Assembly (NCBI RefSeq): GCF_007991175.1
Contig: NZ_BJXV01000002.1
Coordinates: forward strand, 62,001-126,000
Direction of reading: 5' to 3'
DNA: 64,000 nucleotides
From: Halovibrio variabilis
GTDB taxonomy: Bacteria; Pseudomonadota; Gammaproteobacteria; Pseudomonadales; Halomonadaceae
Positions 39,800 to 49,225 of this stretch are shown one piece after another. Numbering within the stretch: the stretch's first letter is position 1; each line of letters starts with the position of its first letter. A program made the translations under genes and the position numbers. The notes beneath the pieces were generated by a model. It was not told the DNA's origin, searched no databases, and worked only from the letters and a program-made list of their open reading frames with translations.

Positions 39800-41140
39800 T
39801 TAGCTGCTGAGCTTCTTTTCCAGGTAGTGGATATTGACCCCACCTTGACGGAAGTAGCTGTCGCGTACCAAGTCTTTTTGCAGGTCGATATTGGTTTTAA
39901 TACCTTCCACCAGCAGCTCGTCGAGGGCGTTGCGCATCCGCGTCAGGGCTATTTCACGGTCTGCGCCCCAGGTGATCAGCTTGCCGATCAGGGAGTCATA
40001 GTGCGGCGGTACGGTGTAGCCCGTGTAAAGATGCGAGTCCATCCGCACACCCAAGCCACCGGGTGCGTGAAACAGCGTTACCTTGCCGGGCGAGGGCATA
40101 AAGGTGCGCGAATCTTCGGCGTTAATCCGGCATTCAAAGGCGTGGCCGTTAAGCTGCACGTCTTCCTGGCGGATCGACAGCGGCAGGCCCGAGGCAATGC
40201 GCAGCTGCTCTTTGACGATATCCACGCCGGTGACCATTTCGGTGACCGGGTGCTCAACCTGCACGCGGGTATTCATCTCGATGAAGAAGTACTTGCCGTC
40301 TTCGTACAAGAACTCAAAGGTGCCGGCGCCACGGTAGTTGATTTTGATACACGCCTGACGGCAGGCTTCAAGCACCTGGGCACGAGCTTCTTGATCAAGG
40401 CCTGGCGCCGGGGCTTCTTCGAGCACTTTTTGGTGCCGACGCTGTAGCGAGCAGTCGCGGTCATAAAGATGAATCGCGTTGCCTTGGCCGTCGGCAAGCA
40501 CTTGGACTTCGACATGGCGCGGTTTTTCGAGGAATTTTTCCATATAGACCGTGCCATCACCAAAGGCGGCATGGGCTTCGGTACGGGTAACCGTAATCGC
40601 CGATAGCAGGTGGCCTTCGGTGTGCACCACACGCATGCCGCGACCGCCGCCGCCAGAGGCTGCCTTGATAATAACCGGGTAACCAACGTGCCGCGCCGTG
40701 GCCAGATTGGCAGCGTCATCATCACCCAGGGGGCCGTCGGAGCCTGGCACCGTGGGAACACCGGCTTCCTTCATGGACTGAATAGCACTGACCTTATCGC
40801 CCATCAGGCGAATGGTCTCAGCGCGGGGGCCAATAAAGGTAAACCCGGAGCGCTCGACCTGCTCGGCAAAGTTGGCATTTTCCGATAGGAAGCCATAGCC
40901 CGGGTGAATGGCGGATGAATCAGTGACTTCGGCCGCGCTGATCAGGGCCGGAATGTTTAAGTACGACTGCGCTGACGATGCCGGTCCGATACACACGGCT
41001 TCATCCGCCAGGCGAACATGCATCAGTTCACGATCAGCTTTGGAGTGTACCGCTACGGTTTTGATGCCCAGTTCTTTACAGGCCCGCAGGATACGGAGGG
41101 CAATCTCGCCGCGGTTCGCGATAAGTACCTTGTCCAGCAT
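39800..41140 (-). CDS. accC: Acetyl-CoA carboxylase biotin carboxylase subunit AccC
   Basis: ATP-dependent carboxylation of biotin on AccB, the first committed step of fatty acid synthesis. 446 residues (E. coli 449). It starts [17 protein letters not shown]; the ATP-grasp glycine-rich loop is [12 protein letters not shown] (about 159-170) and the active-site stretch [14 protein letters not shown] (about 288-301). Start ATG 41140, 31 bases after accB. Both genes share the promoter region upstream of 41630. Confidence 0.97.
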   Translation of the reverse strand: MLDKVLIANRGEIALRILRACKELGIKTVAVHSKADRELMHVRLADEAVCIGPASSAQSYLNIPALISAAEVTDSSAIHPGYGFLSENANFAEQVERSGFTFIGPRAETIRLMGDKVSAIQSMKEAGVPTVPGSDGPLGDDDAANLATARHVGYPVIIKAASGGGGRGMRVVHTEGHLLSAITVTRTEAHAAFGDGTVYMEKFLEKPRHVEVQVLADGQGNAIHLYDRDCSLQRRHQKVLEEAPAPGLDQEARAQVLEACRQACIKINYRGAGTFEFLYEDGKYFFIEMNTRVQVEHPVTEMVTGVDIVKEQLRIASGLPLSIRQEDVQLNGHAFECRINAEDSRTFMPSPGKVTLFHAPGGLGVRMDSHLYTGYTVPPHYDSLIGKLITWGADREIALTRMRNALDELLVEGIKTNIDLQKDLVRDSYFRQGGVNIHYLEKKLSS

Positions 41141-41171
41141 GGGAGAGTCCACCCGTGTTGAAAATGAAAGA

Positions 41172-41630
41172 TTAAGCGATAACGACCATGGGTTGATCGA
41201 ACTCCACTGGTTCGCCATCTTCGACCAGGATGGCTTCCACTACACCGTCGCGATCGGCTTCAATCTGGTTCATCATTTTCATGGCTTCGATGATACATAC
41301 AGTATCGCCTTGCTTGACGCTATCGCCGACTTCTACAAACGACTTGGCGCCCGGCGCGGGGCTGCGATAGAAGGTGCCTACCATGGGGGAGTTCACCGCT
41401 TCACCACGATAGCTAACGCCGGCTGGCTCGGCTTCCGCCGGGGCTGGCGCAGTGGCTGCTGGCGCTGGCGCAGCGGGCTGCCCATATTGCGGCATCGGCT
41501 GTGGATGCCAGGTAGCGCCATTAGGATGGCGGCTAATTCGCACCGATTCTTCGCCTTCCTGAATTTCAATCTCGCTAATATTGGACTCTTCGAGCAGCTC
41601 AATCAGTTTCTTAACTTTGCGGATATCCAT
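41172..41630 (-). CDS. accB: Biotin carboxyl carrier protein AccB
   Basis: 152 residues. N-terminal [23 protein letters not shown], an Ala/Pro-rich linker (about 50-72) and the C-terminal biotinyl domain with the modified Lys in EAMKMMNQI (about 115-123) and the thumb region [23 protein letters not shown]. Partner of AccC downstream. Confidence 0.97.
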   Translation of the reverse strand: MDIRKVKKLIELLEESNISEIEIQEGEESVRISRHPNGATWHPQPMPQYGQPAAPAPAATAPAPAEAEPAGVSYRGEAVNSPMVGTFYRSPAPGAKSFVEVGDSVKQGDTVCIIEAMKMMNQIEADRDGVVEAILVEDGEPVEFDQPMVVIA

Positions 41631-41962
41631 GGCATAGCCCTATCAATGTCATAAAAGGTAGTCACACAGCCATCCAAGCGGTGAGCGAGGAGCGCTTTGC
41701 GGCGCTAATGTAGCGCAGTAAACCAAATTAAAAAATGAAGAGAACGCTGCATGTTAGCGAACGTTACTGCGTTCTCAACCTTAAAAGGAAGCTTTTCGCT
41801 AATATAGGAGCGGAGTTTGCCGAAAAAGTACGATGATGTCCAGCGCTGGCAAGCGTTAGTGCCTAAACCAGCGCTTAACCGGAAGTTAAACATTCGTTTG
41901 ACGATGTTCGCCGCAAAAAGCCGTTTTGGCGCTTCAGAGTGTTGCGGTGAGGGAAGTTGAAA
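41631..41962 (-). promoter_or_regulatory. accBC leader region with an inverted repeat
   Basis: About 330 bases without a gene. A perfect 8-bp inverted repeat, GAGAACGC (41740-41747) and GCGTTCTC (41769-41776), lies about 110 bases ahead of accB with a 21-base interior containing a smaller GTTAGCGAAC element. In many relatives aroQ lies between dsbD and accB; here no such frame exists. The accB promoter must be in this stretch but is not clear enough to place. Confidence 0.45.
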
Positions 41963-43810
41963 TCAGCGGTTCATTAGCCACTGACTAACCGACTCAAGGT
42001 GTGCCTGTAGCTGAGCGGCGGTCACTTCGCCTTGAATGCGTGCGTCGCGAATTTCTTGTCCTTGGCTAAAAAACAGTAGGCTGGGTGGGCCGAAGAGGTT
42101 AAAGCGGTCAAGCAGCTCACGGCTTTCAGGGTCGGTATGGGTGACATCGGCGGCAATCAAGGTGTACCCACGTAATGCCGCGGAAACGCGCGGGTCGGGG
42201 TAGACATTACGCTCCATTATTTTGCATGAAATACACCATTCCGCCGTGAAGTGCACAAACGCCGGCTGATTGGCACTTTCCGCTTGGGCAATCGCCGCGT
42301 CAAGTTCGCTCAGGCTGTCGACCTCAGCGAAAGCTAGTGGGGCGGTCTGCGGCGCACCCGCGACGCTGGCGGTGGTTGCCAGTGGGCGCAGCGGGTTACT
42401 GCCCCCTTGAGCGGCGCCGATCACCAGCACTATCCCCCATGCTAGCAGCATCAATCCCAGCGTTTGGCGTGCCCGCGGCCATCCCTGTGGCTGGTTAAAG
42501 CTAAGCGCGCCCAGGGCGAGGGCGCTGCCGATGGCAAGCGCTGCCCATAGCAGTAGCGCAATGGGTGCGGCCACTAAGCGCTCAATCATCCAAATCGCGA
42601 CGCCGAACAGCAGCAGGCCAAAGGCTATTTTGACGCCATTCAACCAGGCGCCCGAGCGGGGGAGTAACGTGGTGCCAAAGGTACCGACCAGCAGTAGCGG
42701 TACCCCCATGCCTATTCCCAGTGCAAACAACACCGCGCCACCCAGTAAGGCATCACCCGTTGACGAAATAAATACCAGCGCGCCGGCCAGGGGGGCCGTG
42801 ACACAGGGCGAGACGACCAGCACCGAAAGCGCACCGGCCAGGGCTAAGCCTGCCGGGCCACTGCGCTGGGCGCGGGCCTGCCAGGCGTCGATACGGTTAG
42901 CGAAGCGTGGCGACAAGTTGAGGTTAAAAGCCCCCAGCATGGCCAGCGCAAAGAGCGTGAAAAGCGCCGCGAAGGTGATCAATACCGGGGCCGACTGCAA
43001 GCGCGCCTGCAGGTTTAGCCCCGCGCCAAATAAGCCCATCAACACGCCAACCAGCGCATACGTCAGCGCCATGCCGAGCACGTAGCTCAAAGAGAGCGCG
43101 AAGGCGCGGGGGCGGCTGGGATTCTGGCCCACCACAATCGATGACAAAATCGGGATCATGGGTAGCACACAGGGAGTGAAGGTGAGCCCCAGGCCAGCGA
43201 TAAAAAACAGCCCTAGCGCCAGCGGTAGACTCGCGTCGCTAAGCAAAGCGCTAAAGCGGCGGTCCTCGCTTTGGGGAGCCGCGAAATCGCCCTGAGTGGC
43301 GTTGTCAGTGACTGCACTGGAGGCGCTGTTATCGGCAAACTGGCGGGGTGGCTCAGTCTCGCTGGCCTCTAGGCGTGTTTGCTCCGGTGGGTAGCATAAT
43401 CCCGCGTCTGCACAGCCTTGAAAGGTTAGCTCGATGGCAAGAGGGCCTGAGTAGGCGGCATCCAGCGGCACCTCAAACACCAATTGATCCCGAAACACGT
43501 AAACATCGCCCATGAACTCATCGTTGGTAAAGATACCTTGGGGGATCTTCGGATCGCCGAGGGTGACGTTTTCGGTTTGGCTGACAATGGCCAACTGGTG
43601 TCGATACAGGTAGTACTCATCGGCAATATCGATGCCGATAGACAGCGTGTCGCCATCGTGCCAGGCGGTCGGCTGAAACGCCTCCATGACCGGTAAAAAA
43701 TCCGCTTGCTCATTGGCAGAGGAGAACCACTGGGCATTGGCGAGCAGCGGAAACCCGGCGAGTAAACAAACCAGTAATGGCAACAGGCTCAGGCGCTTAA
43801 TCAATAACAC
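41963..43810 (-). CDS. dsbD: Thiol:disulfide interchange protein DsbD
   Basis: Moves electrons from cytoplasmic thioredoxin to periplasmic DsbC and related proteins. 615 residues: signal peptide (1-26), periplasmic alpha domain with the Cys pair in FQGCADAGLCYPPEQTR (about 131-147), eight-helix beta domain with cysteines in LTFTPCVLPMIP (about 214-225) and VVSPCVTAPLAG (about 336-347), and a C-terminal thioredoxin-like gamma domain with CISC (about 531-534). The start is GTG at 43810 with AGGAC upstream. It sits alone between ppa and accB. Confidence 0.94.
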   Translation of the reverse strand: MLLIKRLSLLPLLVCLLAGFPLLANAQWFSSANEQADFLPVMEAFQPTAWHDGDTLSIGIDIADEYYLYRHQLAIVSQTENVTLGDPKIPQGIFTNDEFMGDVYVFRDQLVFEVPLDAAYSGPLAIELTFQGCADAGLCYPPEQTRLEASETEPPRQFADNSASSAVTDNATQGDFAAPQSEDRRFSALLSDASLPLALGLFFIAGLGLTFTPCVLPMIPILSSIVVGQNPSRPRAFALSLSYVLGMALTYALVGVLMGLFGAGLNLQARLQSAPVLITFAALFTLFALAMLGAFNLNLSPRFANRIDAWQARAQRSGPAGLALAGALSVLVVSPCVTAPLAGALVFISSTGDALLGGAVLFALGIGMGVPLLLVGTFGTTLLPRSGAWLNGVKIAFGLLLFGVAIWMIERLVAAPIALLLWAALAIGSALALGALSFNQPQGWPRARQTLGLMLLAWGIVLVIGAAQGGSNPLRPLATTASVAGAPQTAPLAFAEVDSLSELDAAIAQAESANQPAFVHFTAEWCISCKIMERNVYPDPRVSAALRGYTLIAADVTHTDPESRELLDRFNLFGPPSLLFFSQGQEIRDARIQGEVTAAQLQAHLESVSQWLMNR

Positions 43811-43930
43811 GGTGCGTCCTTAATCAATGGCATCGCAATAAAAGACGAATAGCATACCGCATCCTGAATGCGCTGGCGTCACCGCTGTGGTGACGTGTCG
43901 CGGTGGTTAGTAAACCGTTAATGCGAGGGG

Positions 43931-43962
43931 TATAAAAAGACCGCCCGGAGGCGGTCTTTAGG
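43931..43962. terminator. Terminator downstream of ppa (bidirectional form)
   Basis: A perfect 10-bp stem (43936-43945 with 43950-43959), 4-base loop, with A run on the left and TTTA on the right. It lies 70 bases past the ppa stop on the minus strand. Confidence 0.8.
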
Positions 43963-44028
43963 TTCTTTATACGCGCATGAGTTCTCGCCTCAGCGCTAGA
44001 CTTTTTGAGTGCTAGCTTTTTTTTAGCG

Positions 44029-44559
44029 TTATGCCTTTTGATAAGCAGTAACGGATTTTTCAAGCGCCTTACGCGCGGCATCAGCGCCTTCCCAAGACTC
44101 TACTTTCACCCACTTGCCTTTTTCGAGGTCTTTGTAGTTCTCGAAGAAGTGAGCAATCTGTTGGCGTAGCAGCTCGGGCAGGTCGGTGACTTCCTGGATG
44201 TCGTCATACAGAGAGCTCAGTTTAGCGTGGGGCACGCAAATCAGTTTGGCATCTTCACCGGCTTCGTCGGTCATGTTCAGAATGCCTACCGGGCGCGCGC
44301 GGATAATACAGCCAGCTTGAACCGGGTGCGGCGTTACTACCAGGGCGTCTAGTGCGTCGCCGTCGTCGGCCAGGGTGTGCGGGATAAAACCATAGTTGGC
44401 GGGGTAGAACATGGGTGTGGCCATGAAACGGTCAACGAGTAGGGCGCCCATGTCCTTATCAATTTCGTATTTGATCGGATCGTGGTTGGCTGGAATTTCG
44501 ACCACCACGTAAACGTCGTTGGGGAGATCCTTTCCAGCGGGGATATTATCGAAGTTCAT
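44029..44559 (-). CDS. ppa: Inorganic pyrophosphatase (family I)
   Basis: Hydrolyses pyrophosphate, driving biosynthesis; 176 residues (E. coli 176). Family signature [10 protein letters not shown] (about 66-75) with the metal-binding aspartates, NYGFIPHT before it, and IKYEIDKD at the N-terminus. ATG at 44559 with AAGGAA upstream. Note that a PPi-using phosphofructokinase is also encoded in the window (46895-48154), so the two would compete for PPi. Confidence 0.97.
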   Translation of the reverse strand: MNFDNIPAGKDLPNDVYVVVEIPANHDPIKYEIDKDMGALLVDRFMATPMFYPANYGFIPHTLADDGDALDALVVTPHPVQAGCIIRARPVGILNMTDEAGEDAKLICVPHAKLSSLYDDIQEVTDLPELLRQQIAHFFENYKDLEKGKWVKVESWEGADAARKALEKSVTAYQKA

Positions 44560-44809
44560 CGTTGATTCCTTGGTAATGCATGGCTGGGTAATCGTTTAGG
44601 CGTCGTTTATGGGTTGGGATTATACGAAGATGGCTGCACGATTACCAATGCGACATAGGTGGATTGATGGTTAACGGCGCTTAGCGCTTAACAGGGCGCG
44701 ATGACGATAGCGACGTTTGGTGAGCATCGTTTCTGCTCGGCTGCGTGTATCATAAGCGCTGTTGGTTGCCCTCGATCGGTCAAAGCCGACAAACGCCTAG
44801 GAGGATGAC

Positions 44810-46525
44810 TTGTCGCACGCCCAGTTACTTATCAGTTATGGTCAAGCCTTTGTTGCGCCTGATCGGCGCCTGCATCGCAGTTCAATGTCGGTTCGTTTTC
44901 CTGAAGCGCCGCTGCTTCGCGCCAAAGGCGGCTGCGCGGTGATTAGCGACTCCATTTCACGCAATACCATGGCCAAGCAGGCCGGGGATCTCAGTGTGCG
45001 CGGCTTTCTGGCCGACTACTTTTCCACCCCCGACCACTGGGATGTTAAAACGTCAGCTACCCGTGTCCTGCGTGCGCTGAACAGCTGGTGTTACAGCCAA
45101 AGCCAGCACGTTAAAGAGGGCAGCTTCGTTTCATCCATGTCAGCCATGGTGTTTCGTGGCCGTGAAGCTCACCTGTTTCACATGGGCGATACGCTGGTGT
45201 TTCGTTTACGCGGCGCGGAGTTTGAGCAGCTAAGCCGCGACCACGTGACCGACTTGGGCGGCTACCGCTATCCTGCCCGAGCGCTGGGTATGGACGGCAG
45301 CGTGGATATTGATTACACCCATATCGATTTAAAACAAGGGGATCTATTCCTGTTCACCACCCAAGGGGTGCGTGGCACGCTGCTGCCTTCCGACTATGTG
45401 CGGTTGATTCGCCAAGACGCCAGCGACCTGGATGCCGCCTGCGAGCGCTTGGCCGATGAAGCCAAGCAGCGCGCCCAGGAGCGCGGTTACGGTGGCGATC
45501 AGTTCTGCTTTCAACTGGTGCGAATTGATGAACTACCCGACGAGGTCAGCGAGCACCCTGGGCAGCTTTATGGTGACCTGCCGATTCCCCCTGAGCTTGC
45601 GCCGGGCGAGCGGCTAGACGGCCTGGAGGTGCTTGACGTGCTGTCACGAACGGCGCAGTCACGGGTTTATCGCGTTCGCGATGTGCATAGCGAGCGTGAA
45701 ATGGTCATGAAAGCGCCCAGCCCTGAGCTTTCGCTACGCAACGCCTATCTTGAACACTTTCTGCTCCAGCAGTGGGTGGTGGAACGGGTTAATTCGCCCT
45801 TTGTGGTCAAGGTGATGGAGCCATCGCGGCCGCGCCGTTACCTGTATTATCTAATGCAGTATATTGAAGGCGAGACGCTGCGTCAGTGGGCAGAGCGCCA
45901 TCCTCAAGCGAGCTTAACTCAGCGCTTGGATATCGCGAACCAGCTCGGCAAGGCGGTGCAAGCGCTGCATCACCGGGAAATTATCCATCAGCAGATCAAC
46001 CCCGATAACATTCTAATCGACCCGCACGGCAAGCTGGTGCTTACCGATTTTAGTGCCTGCCATATGCGCGATGGGGAAGGGCATCGCCACTCAGGTGAGT
46101 TGCTCAGACAGATTGGCTTTAACGAACACACCGCCCCTGAGTATGCGTTGGCCGACAGCATTGGCCGACGCAGCGATCAGTATTCGCTAGCATCGACCGT
46201 CTATTGGCTGCTGACCGGTGCGTTGCCTTATACGCTAACGCCCAACCGACTGCGCAGCCACACCGACCTGGAAGAGTTGACCTACCGCAGCGCGCGAACC
46301 ACCAACCCGGAAATATCGCCGGACCTGGACGATGCGCTACGCCGCGCCTTGGATCCCCAGCGGGCGTTGCGGTTTAGGCGGCTGTCAGAGTTTTTGCATG
46401 CGCTAAGGGTACCGCTTGGGCGGCTACCCAACCGGGAGGAAAATCGTCAGGAACCGCGGCGTTTTTGGCAGGGCGTGGCGGGTATTTTGCTGCTGTTGCT
46501 GGTACTTTCCTGGCTGTTGAGATAG
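44810..46525 (+). CDS. PP2C phosphatase / protein kinase fusion with degenerate kinase domain
   Basis: 571 residues: PP2C-like domain (1-240), protein-kinase-like domain (265-535) and a C-terminal membrane helix (556-570). Kinase motifs are eroded: the glycine-rich loop reads LSRTAQSRVYRV without glycines (278-289), the catalytic HRDxKPxN reads HQQINPDN (393-400), so Asp is Gln and Lys is Asn, and DFG is DFS (413-415). Lys301 and the APE motif remain. In the phosphatase half, metal Asp candidates D47, D127 and D230 remain, but DG reads DS and the N-terminal NED motif is missing. The start is TTG at 44810, five bases after AGGAGG; no in-frame ATG is near. Related fusions occur in pseudomonads with intact kinases, as I recall. 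Confidence 0.83.
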   Translation: MSHAQLLISYGQAFVAPDRRLHRSSMSVRFPEAPLLRAKGGCAVISDSISRNTMAKQAGDLSVRGFLADYFSTPDHWDVKTSATRVLRALNSWCYSQSQHVKEGSFVSSMSAMVFRGREAHLFHMGDTLVFRLRGAEFEQLSRDHVTDLGGYRYPARALGMDGSVDIDYTHIDLKQGDLFLFTTQGVRGTLLPSDYVRLIRQDASDLDAACERLADEAKQRAQERGYGGDQFCFQLVRIDELPDEVSEHPGQLYGDLPIPPELAPGERLDGLEVLDVLSRTAQSRVYRVRDVHSEREMVMKAPSPELSLRNAYLEHFLLQQWVVERVNSPFVVKVMEPSRPRRYLYYLMQYIEGETLRQWAERHPQASLTQRLDIANQLGKAVQALHHREIIHQQINPDNILIDPHGKLVLTDFSACHMRDGEGHRHSGELLRQIGFNEHTAPEYALADSIGRRSDQYSLASTVYWLLTGALPYTLTPNRLRSHTDLEELTYRSARTTNPEISPDLDDALRRALDPQRALRFRRLSEFLHALRVPLGRLPNREENRQEPRRFWQGVAGILLLLLVLSWLLR

Positions 46526-46535
46526 CTATCTTTTA

Positions 46536-46646
46536 TGGGAGGGCGCTTCAGCGATGGTCCGACACTTCGGCGAAGGGTGCCGAAGGCGCCCCGTAGTTTC
46601 ATCAGGCTGGTAGCCCGAACAATCGCGAGCTGAAGCTCCCTCCCAC
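46536..46646. repeat. REP-like palindromic element, copy 1
   Basis: About 110 bases bounded by imperfect inverted ends: TGGGAGGGCGCTTCAGC at the left and GCTGAAGCTCCCTCCCA at the right. Inside is a small hairpin (GGTGCCGAAGGCGCC). It starts right after the PP2C-kinase stop. A near-identical second copy follows at 46742. Confidence 0.85.
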
Positions 46647-46741
46647 AAGGGCAGTAGTACCACCTAAGTCCCATCAGGATTTGAGCTGAAGCTCTAACAA
46701 GGGCTGCAAGCCCCCCTTAGTCTCATCAGGCTCAGGACTAT
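46647..46741. repeat. Partial REP-like unit between the two full copies
   Basis: Contains GAGCTGAAGCTCTAACAAGGGCTGCAAG, matching the right end of the full copies without the TCCCTCCCA block, plus the TAGTCTCATCAGGCT segment found in the middle of copy 1. It looks like a decayed third copy. Confidence 0.6.
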
Positions 46742-46854
46742 TGTGGGAGGCCGCTTCAGCGATGGTCCGACACTTCGGCGAAGGGTGCCGAAGGCACCCC
46801 TTAGTTTTATCGGGTTGGCAGCCCACACTTTCGCGAGCTGAAGCTCCCTCCCAC
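46742..46854. repeat. REP-like palindromic element, copy 2
   Basis: Left end GTGGGAGGCCGCTTCAGC (46743-46760) and right end GCTGAAGCTCCCTCCCAC (46837-46854) pair at 16 of 18 positions. The internal GGTGCC-GAA-GGCACC hairpin is perfect. It differs from copy 1 at scattered positions only. It ends 40 bases before the pfp stop, so it may also affect that transcript's 3' end. Confidence 0.87.
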
Positions 46855-46894
46855 AAGGGCTGCAAGCACCCTTTAGTTTCGCTGCGTTAAATAT

Positions 46895-48154
46895 TTACAG
46901 CGTAAACGTAGGCAGCTTGCGCTCAACTTTGGCCAGTTTCAGCTTGGCGACTTTGGGTAAACCGTTCTCAAACGGGGGGAAGTCTTCGCCCTGAATCAGC
47001 GGCGAGAGATAATCCCGGCACGTTTGAGTGATGGCAAAGCCGTTTTCGCTGATAAAGTCCCGCGGCATAAACTTCTCTTGGTTGGCCACCTGGGACAGCG
47101 GGGCCGAGATCACATCCCACTGGTAGGGCGCCTGAGAAATCCGCCGAATAGCGGGCATCATGGCATTTTTGCCCGCCAGCGCTAGCGTGACCGCCTCGCG
47201 GCCCACCGCGTAGGCTTGTTCAACGTCGGTTTTAGAGGCCAGATGGCGCGCCGCGCGCTGCAAGTAGTCGGCCACTGCCCAGTGATACTTGTAACCCAGG
47301 TCCTGCTTGATCATACCGGCAAGCGTTGGCGCGACGCCACCAAGCTGACGGTGGCCAAAGGCATCGGTATTACCCGCATCGGCCAGGAAGGTGCCATCTT
47401 CGTAGCGAGCGCCTTCAGAGACCACAATAACGCAGTAGCCATACTGTTTAACGCACTCTTCAACCCGTGCCATGGCTGCCTTCCGCTTAAACGCGACTTC
47501 CGGGAAGAGGATCATATGCGGCGGCTCGCCTTCGGCTTCGCCCGCTAAACCGCCGGCGGCGGCAATCCAGCCTGCGTGGCGCCCCATCACCTCAAGCACA
47601 AATACCTTGGTAGAGGTGGCGCACATTGAGGCGATATCCAGCGAGGCTTCCAGGGTCGAGGTGGCAATATACTTCGCTACACTGCCAAACCCTGGGCTGT
47701 TATCAGTAATCGGCAGGTCGTTATCGACGGTTTTGGGCACATGAATAGCGGTGAGCGGGTAGCCCAGTTTTTCGGACAGCTGCGAGACTTTTAAGCAGGT
47801 GTCGGCGCTGTCGCCGCCGCCGTTATAAAAGAAATAGCGAATATCGTGGGCCTTAAAGACCTCAATCAAGCGCTCGTACTGAGCACGGTGAGTGTCGATA
47901 TCTTTTAGCTTGTAGCGGCAGGAGCCGAAAGCGCCACCTGGGGTGTGACGCAGCGCAGCAATGGCTTCGTCGCTTTCTTGGGTGACATCGATGAGGTCTT
48001 CGGTTAACGCGCCGATAATGCCGTTATGGCCGGCGTATACCTTGCCAATTTGTTCCGGTGCTTGGCGGCAGGCTTCAATAACACCGCAGGCGCTGGCGTT
48101 GATGACGGCGGTAACGCCACCGGACTGGGCGTAAAAGGCATTATGCTGGGCCAT
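46895..48154 (-). CDS. pfp: Pyrophosphate-dependent 6-phosphofructokinase
   Basis: Reversible fructose 6-phosphate phosphorylation using PPi. 419 residues. The PPi-type motif set is present: YNGGGDSADT (about 104-113), where ATP enzymes have GGDGS, and PKTVDNDLP (about 140-148) with the Lys that replaces Gly of PGTIDND; then MGRHAGWIA (about 191-199). ATG at 48154. Use of PPi makes this step reversible and links it to gluconeogenesis; many halophilic and methylotrophic proteobacteria carry it. Confidence 0.9.
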   Translation of the reverse strand: MAQHNAFYAQSGGVTAVINASACGVIEACRQAPEQIGKVYAGHNGIIGALTEDLIDVTQESDEAIAALRHTPGGAFGSCRYKLKDIDTHRAQYERLIEVFKAHDIRYFFYNGGGDSADTCLKVSQLSEKLGYPLTAIHVPKTVDNDLPITDNSPGFGSVAKYIATSTLEASLDIASMCATSTKVFVLEVMGRHAGWIAAAGGLAGEAEGEPPHMILFPEVAFKRKAAMARVEECVKQYGYCVIVVSEGARYEDGTFLADAGNTDAFGHRQLGGVAPTLAGMIKQDLGYKYHWAVADYLQRAARHLASKTDVEQAYAVGREAVTLALAGKNAMMPAIRRISQAPYQWDVISAPLSQVANQEKFMPRDFISENGFAITQTCRDYLSPLIQGEDFPPFENGLPKVAKLKLAKVERKLPTFTL

Positions 48155-48309
48155 GTAAACGTCTCATCTCTTGAAAACGGGTGGGTAAATCTGCGTAATT
48201 GGCCAGCGCAGTCAAACACATCGTGTCTTCTCGCGATGGCGGTAAAATGCTGTCATACAGAAACGTAACGAAGTGTAGCGTAAAGCTATAGGGTCTGCAT
48301 CAACAGGCC

Positions 48310-48978
48310 CTAATCGTTAGCGTCCATTTCTTGCTCGCGCTGGGCTAGCTGCCAACCGCCTAGGTCTTTATAGCGATTGACCATGGCACAAAAGAGCTCG
48401 GCGGTGCGCTCTGTGTCGTAACGCGCTGAGTGGGCGGCCTTGTTATCAAACTCAATGCCGGCAGCGCGACAGGCTCGCGCGAGTACCGTTTGGCCATACA
48501 CCAGGCCAGCCAGCGTTGCCGTATCAAAACTTGAGAATGGATGAAAAGGGTTGCGCTTGATGCCGCAGCGGTTAACGGCCGCGTTTAAGAAGCCTTGGTC
48601 AAAAGCCGCATTGTGACCGACTAAAATAGCCCGGGTACAGTCGTGGGCCTTAATTGACTTGCGGATCGGACGGAAAATTTCGTTCAGCGCTTCAGCTTCG
48701 CTTAGCGCTATTTGGTGACGCAAAGGGTCGTCTAAATTAATGCCGGTGAAATCGAGCGCGGTCTGCTCAACGTTCGCGCCTTCAAACGGCTGAACGTGGT
48801 ATGCATAGGTGGCATCAGGCAGCAGGTTGCCCTCCGGATCCATCGTCAGCGTGACGGCGGCTATCTCAAGCACGGCATCACCTTGGGCATTAAAGCCCCC
48901 GGTTTCTAAATCAACGACCACCGGCAGGTAACTGCGAAAACGTTGGGCCATTAATTCGCGGGCAATTGCCTCGCTCAT
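48310..48978 (-). CDS. rnt: Ribonuclease T
   Basis: DEDDh 3'-5' exoribonuclease that trims tRNA ends and stable RNA precursors; 222 residues (E. coli 215). Active-site residues: DLETGG (about 22-27), [10 protein letters not shown] (about 121-130) and the His/Asp in [15 protein letters not shown] (about 185-199). ATG at 48978 with AAGGAGAG. It lies upstream of pfp in the same direction, with a 155-base gap between them. Confidence 0.93.
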   Translation of the reverse strand: MSEAIARELMAQRFRSYLPVVVDLETGGFNAQGDAVLEIAAVTLTMDPEGNLLPDATYAYHVQPFEGANVEQTALDFTGINLDDPLRHQIALSEAEALNEIFRPIRKSIKAHDCTRAILVGHNAAFDQGFLNAAVNRCGIKRNPFHPFSSFDTATLAGLVYGQTVLARACRAAGIEFDNKAAHSARYDTERTAELFCAMVNRYKDLGGWQLAQREQEMDAND

Positions 48979-49225
48979 GCAGCTCTCCTTGGTTTGAAGC
49001 GAGTAATAGTAAAGCGAGTCATCAGCGGTTAGTCACCGCTTTGAATGGTGTGATTCTAGCAGCTTTATAACCCAGGCGTCGTTGACGGTATTCGTTGGGC
49101 ATTGAGAACGCTATACTCAAGGTCTGTCTCAACGGACTATGCCAACGAGCTATCACATTCGCCGAGCGCAAGTGGCGAGTATGATTTTTACTAATGAATA
49201 TCTTATGGTTAACGAGGAGCAAAGA

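Noticed and set aside
41705..41893. A 62-codon frame in the accB-dsbD gap, considered as an aroQ remnant
   Set aside because: The translation has none of the dehydroquinase motifs and no ribosome binding site; it is a chance frame.
46647..46865. Small frames within the REP-like repeats
   Set aside because: They arise from the repeat sequence itself and are repeated with it.
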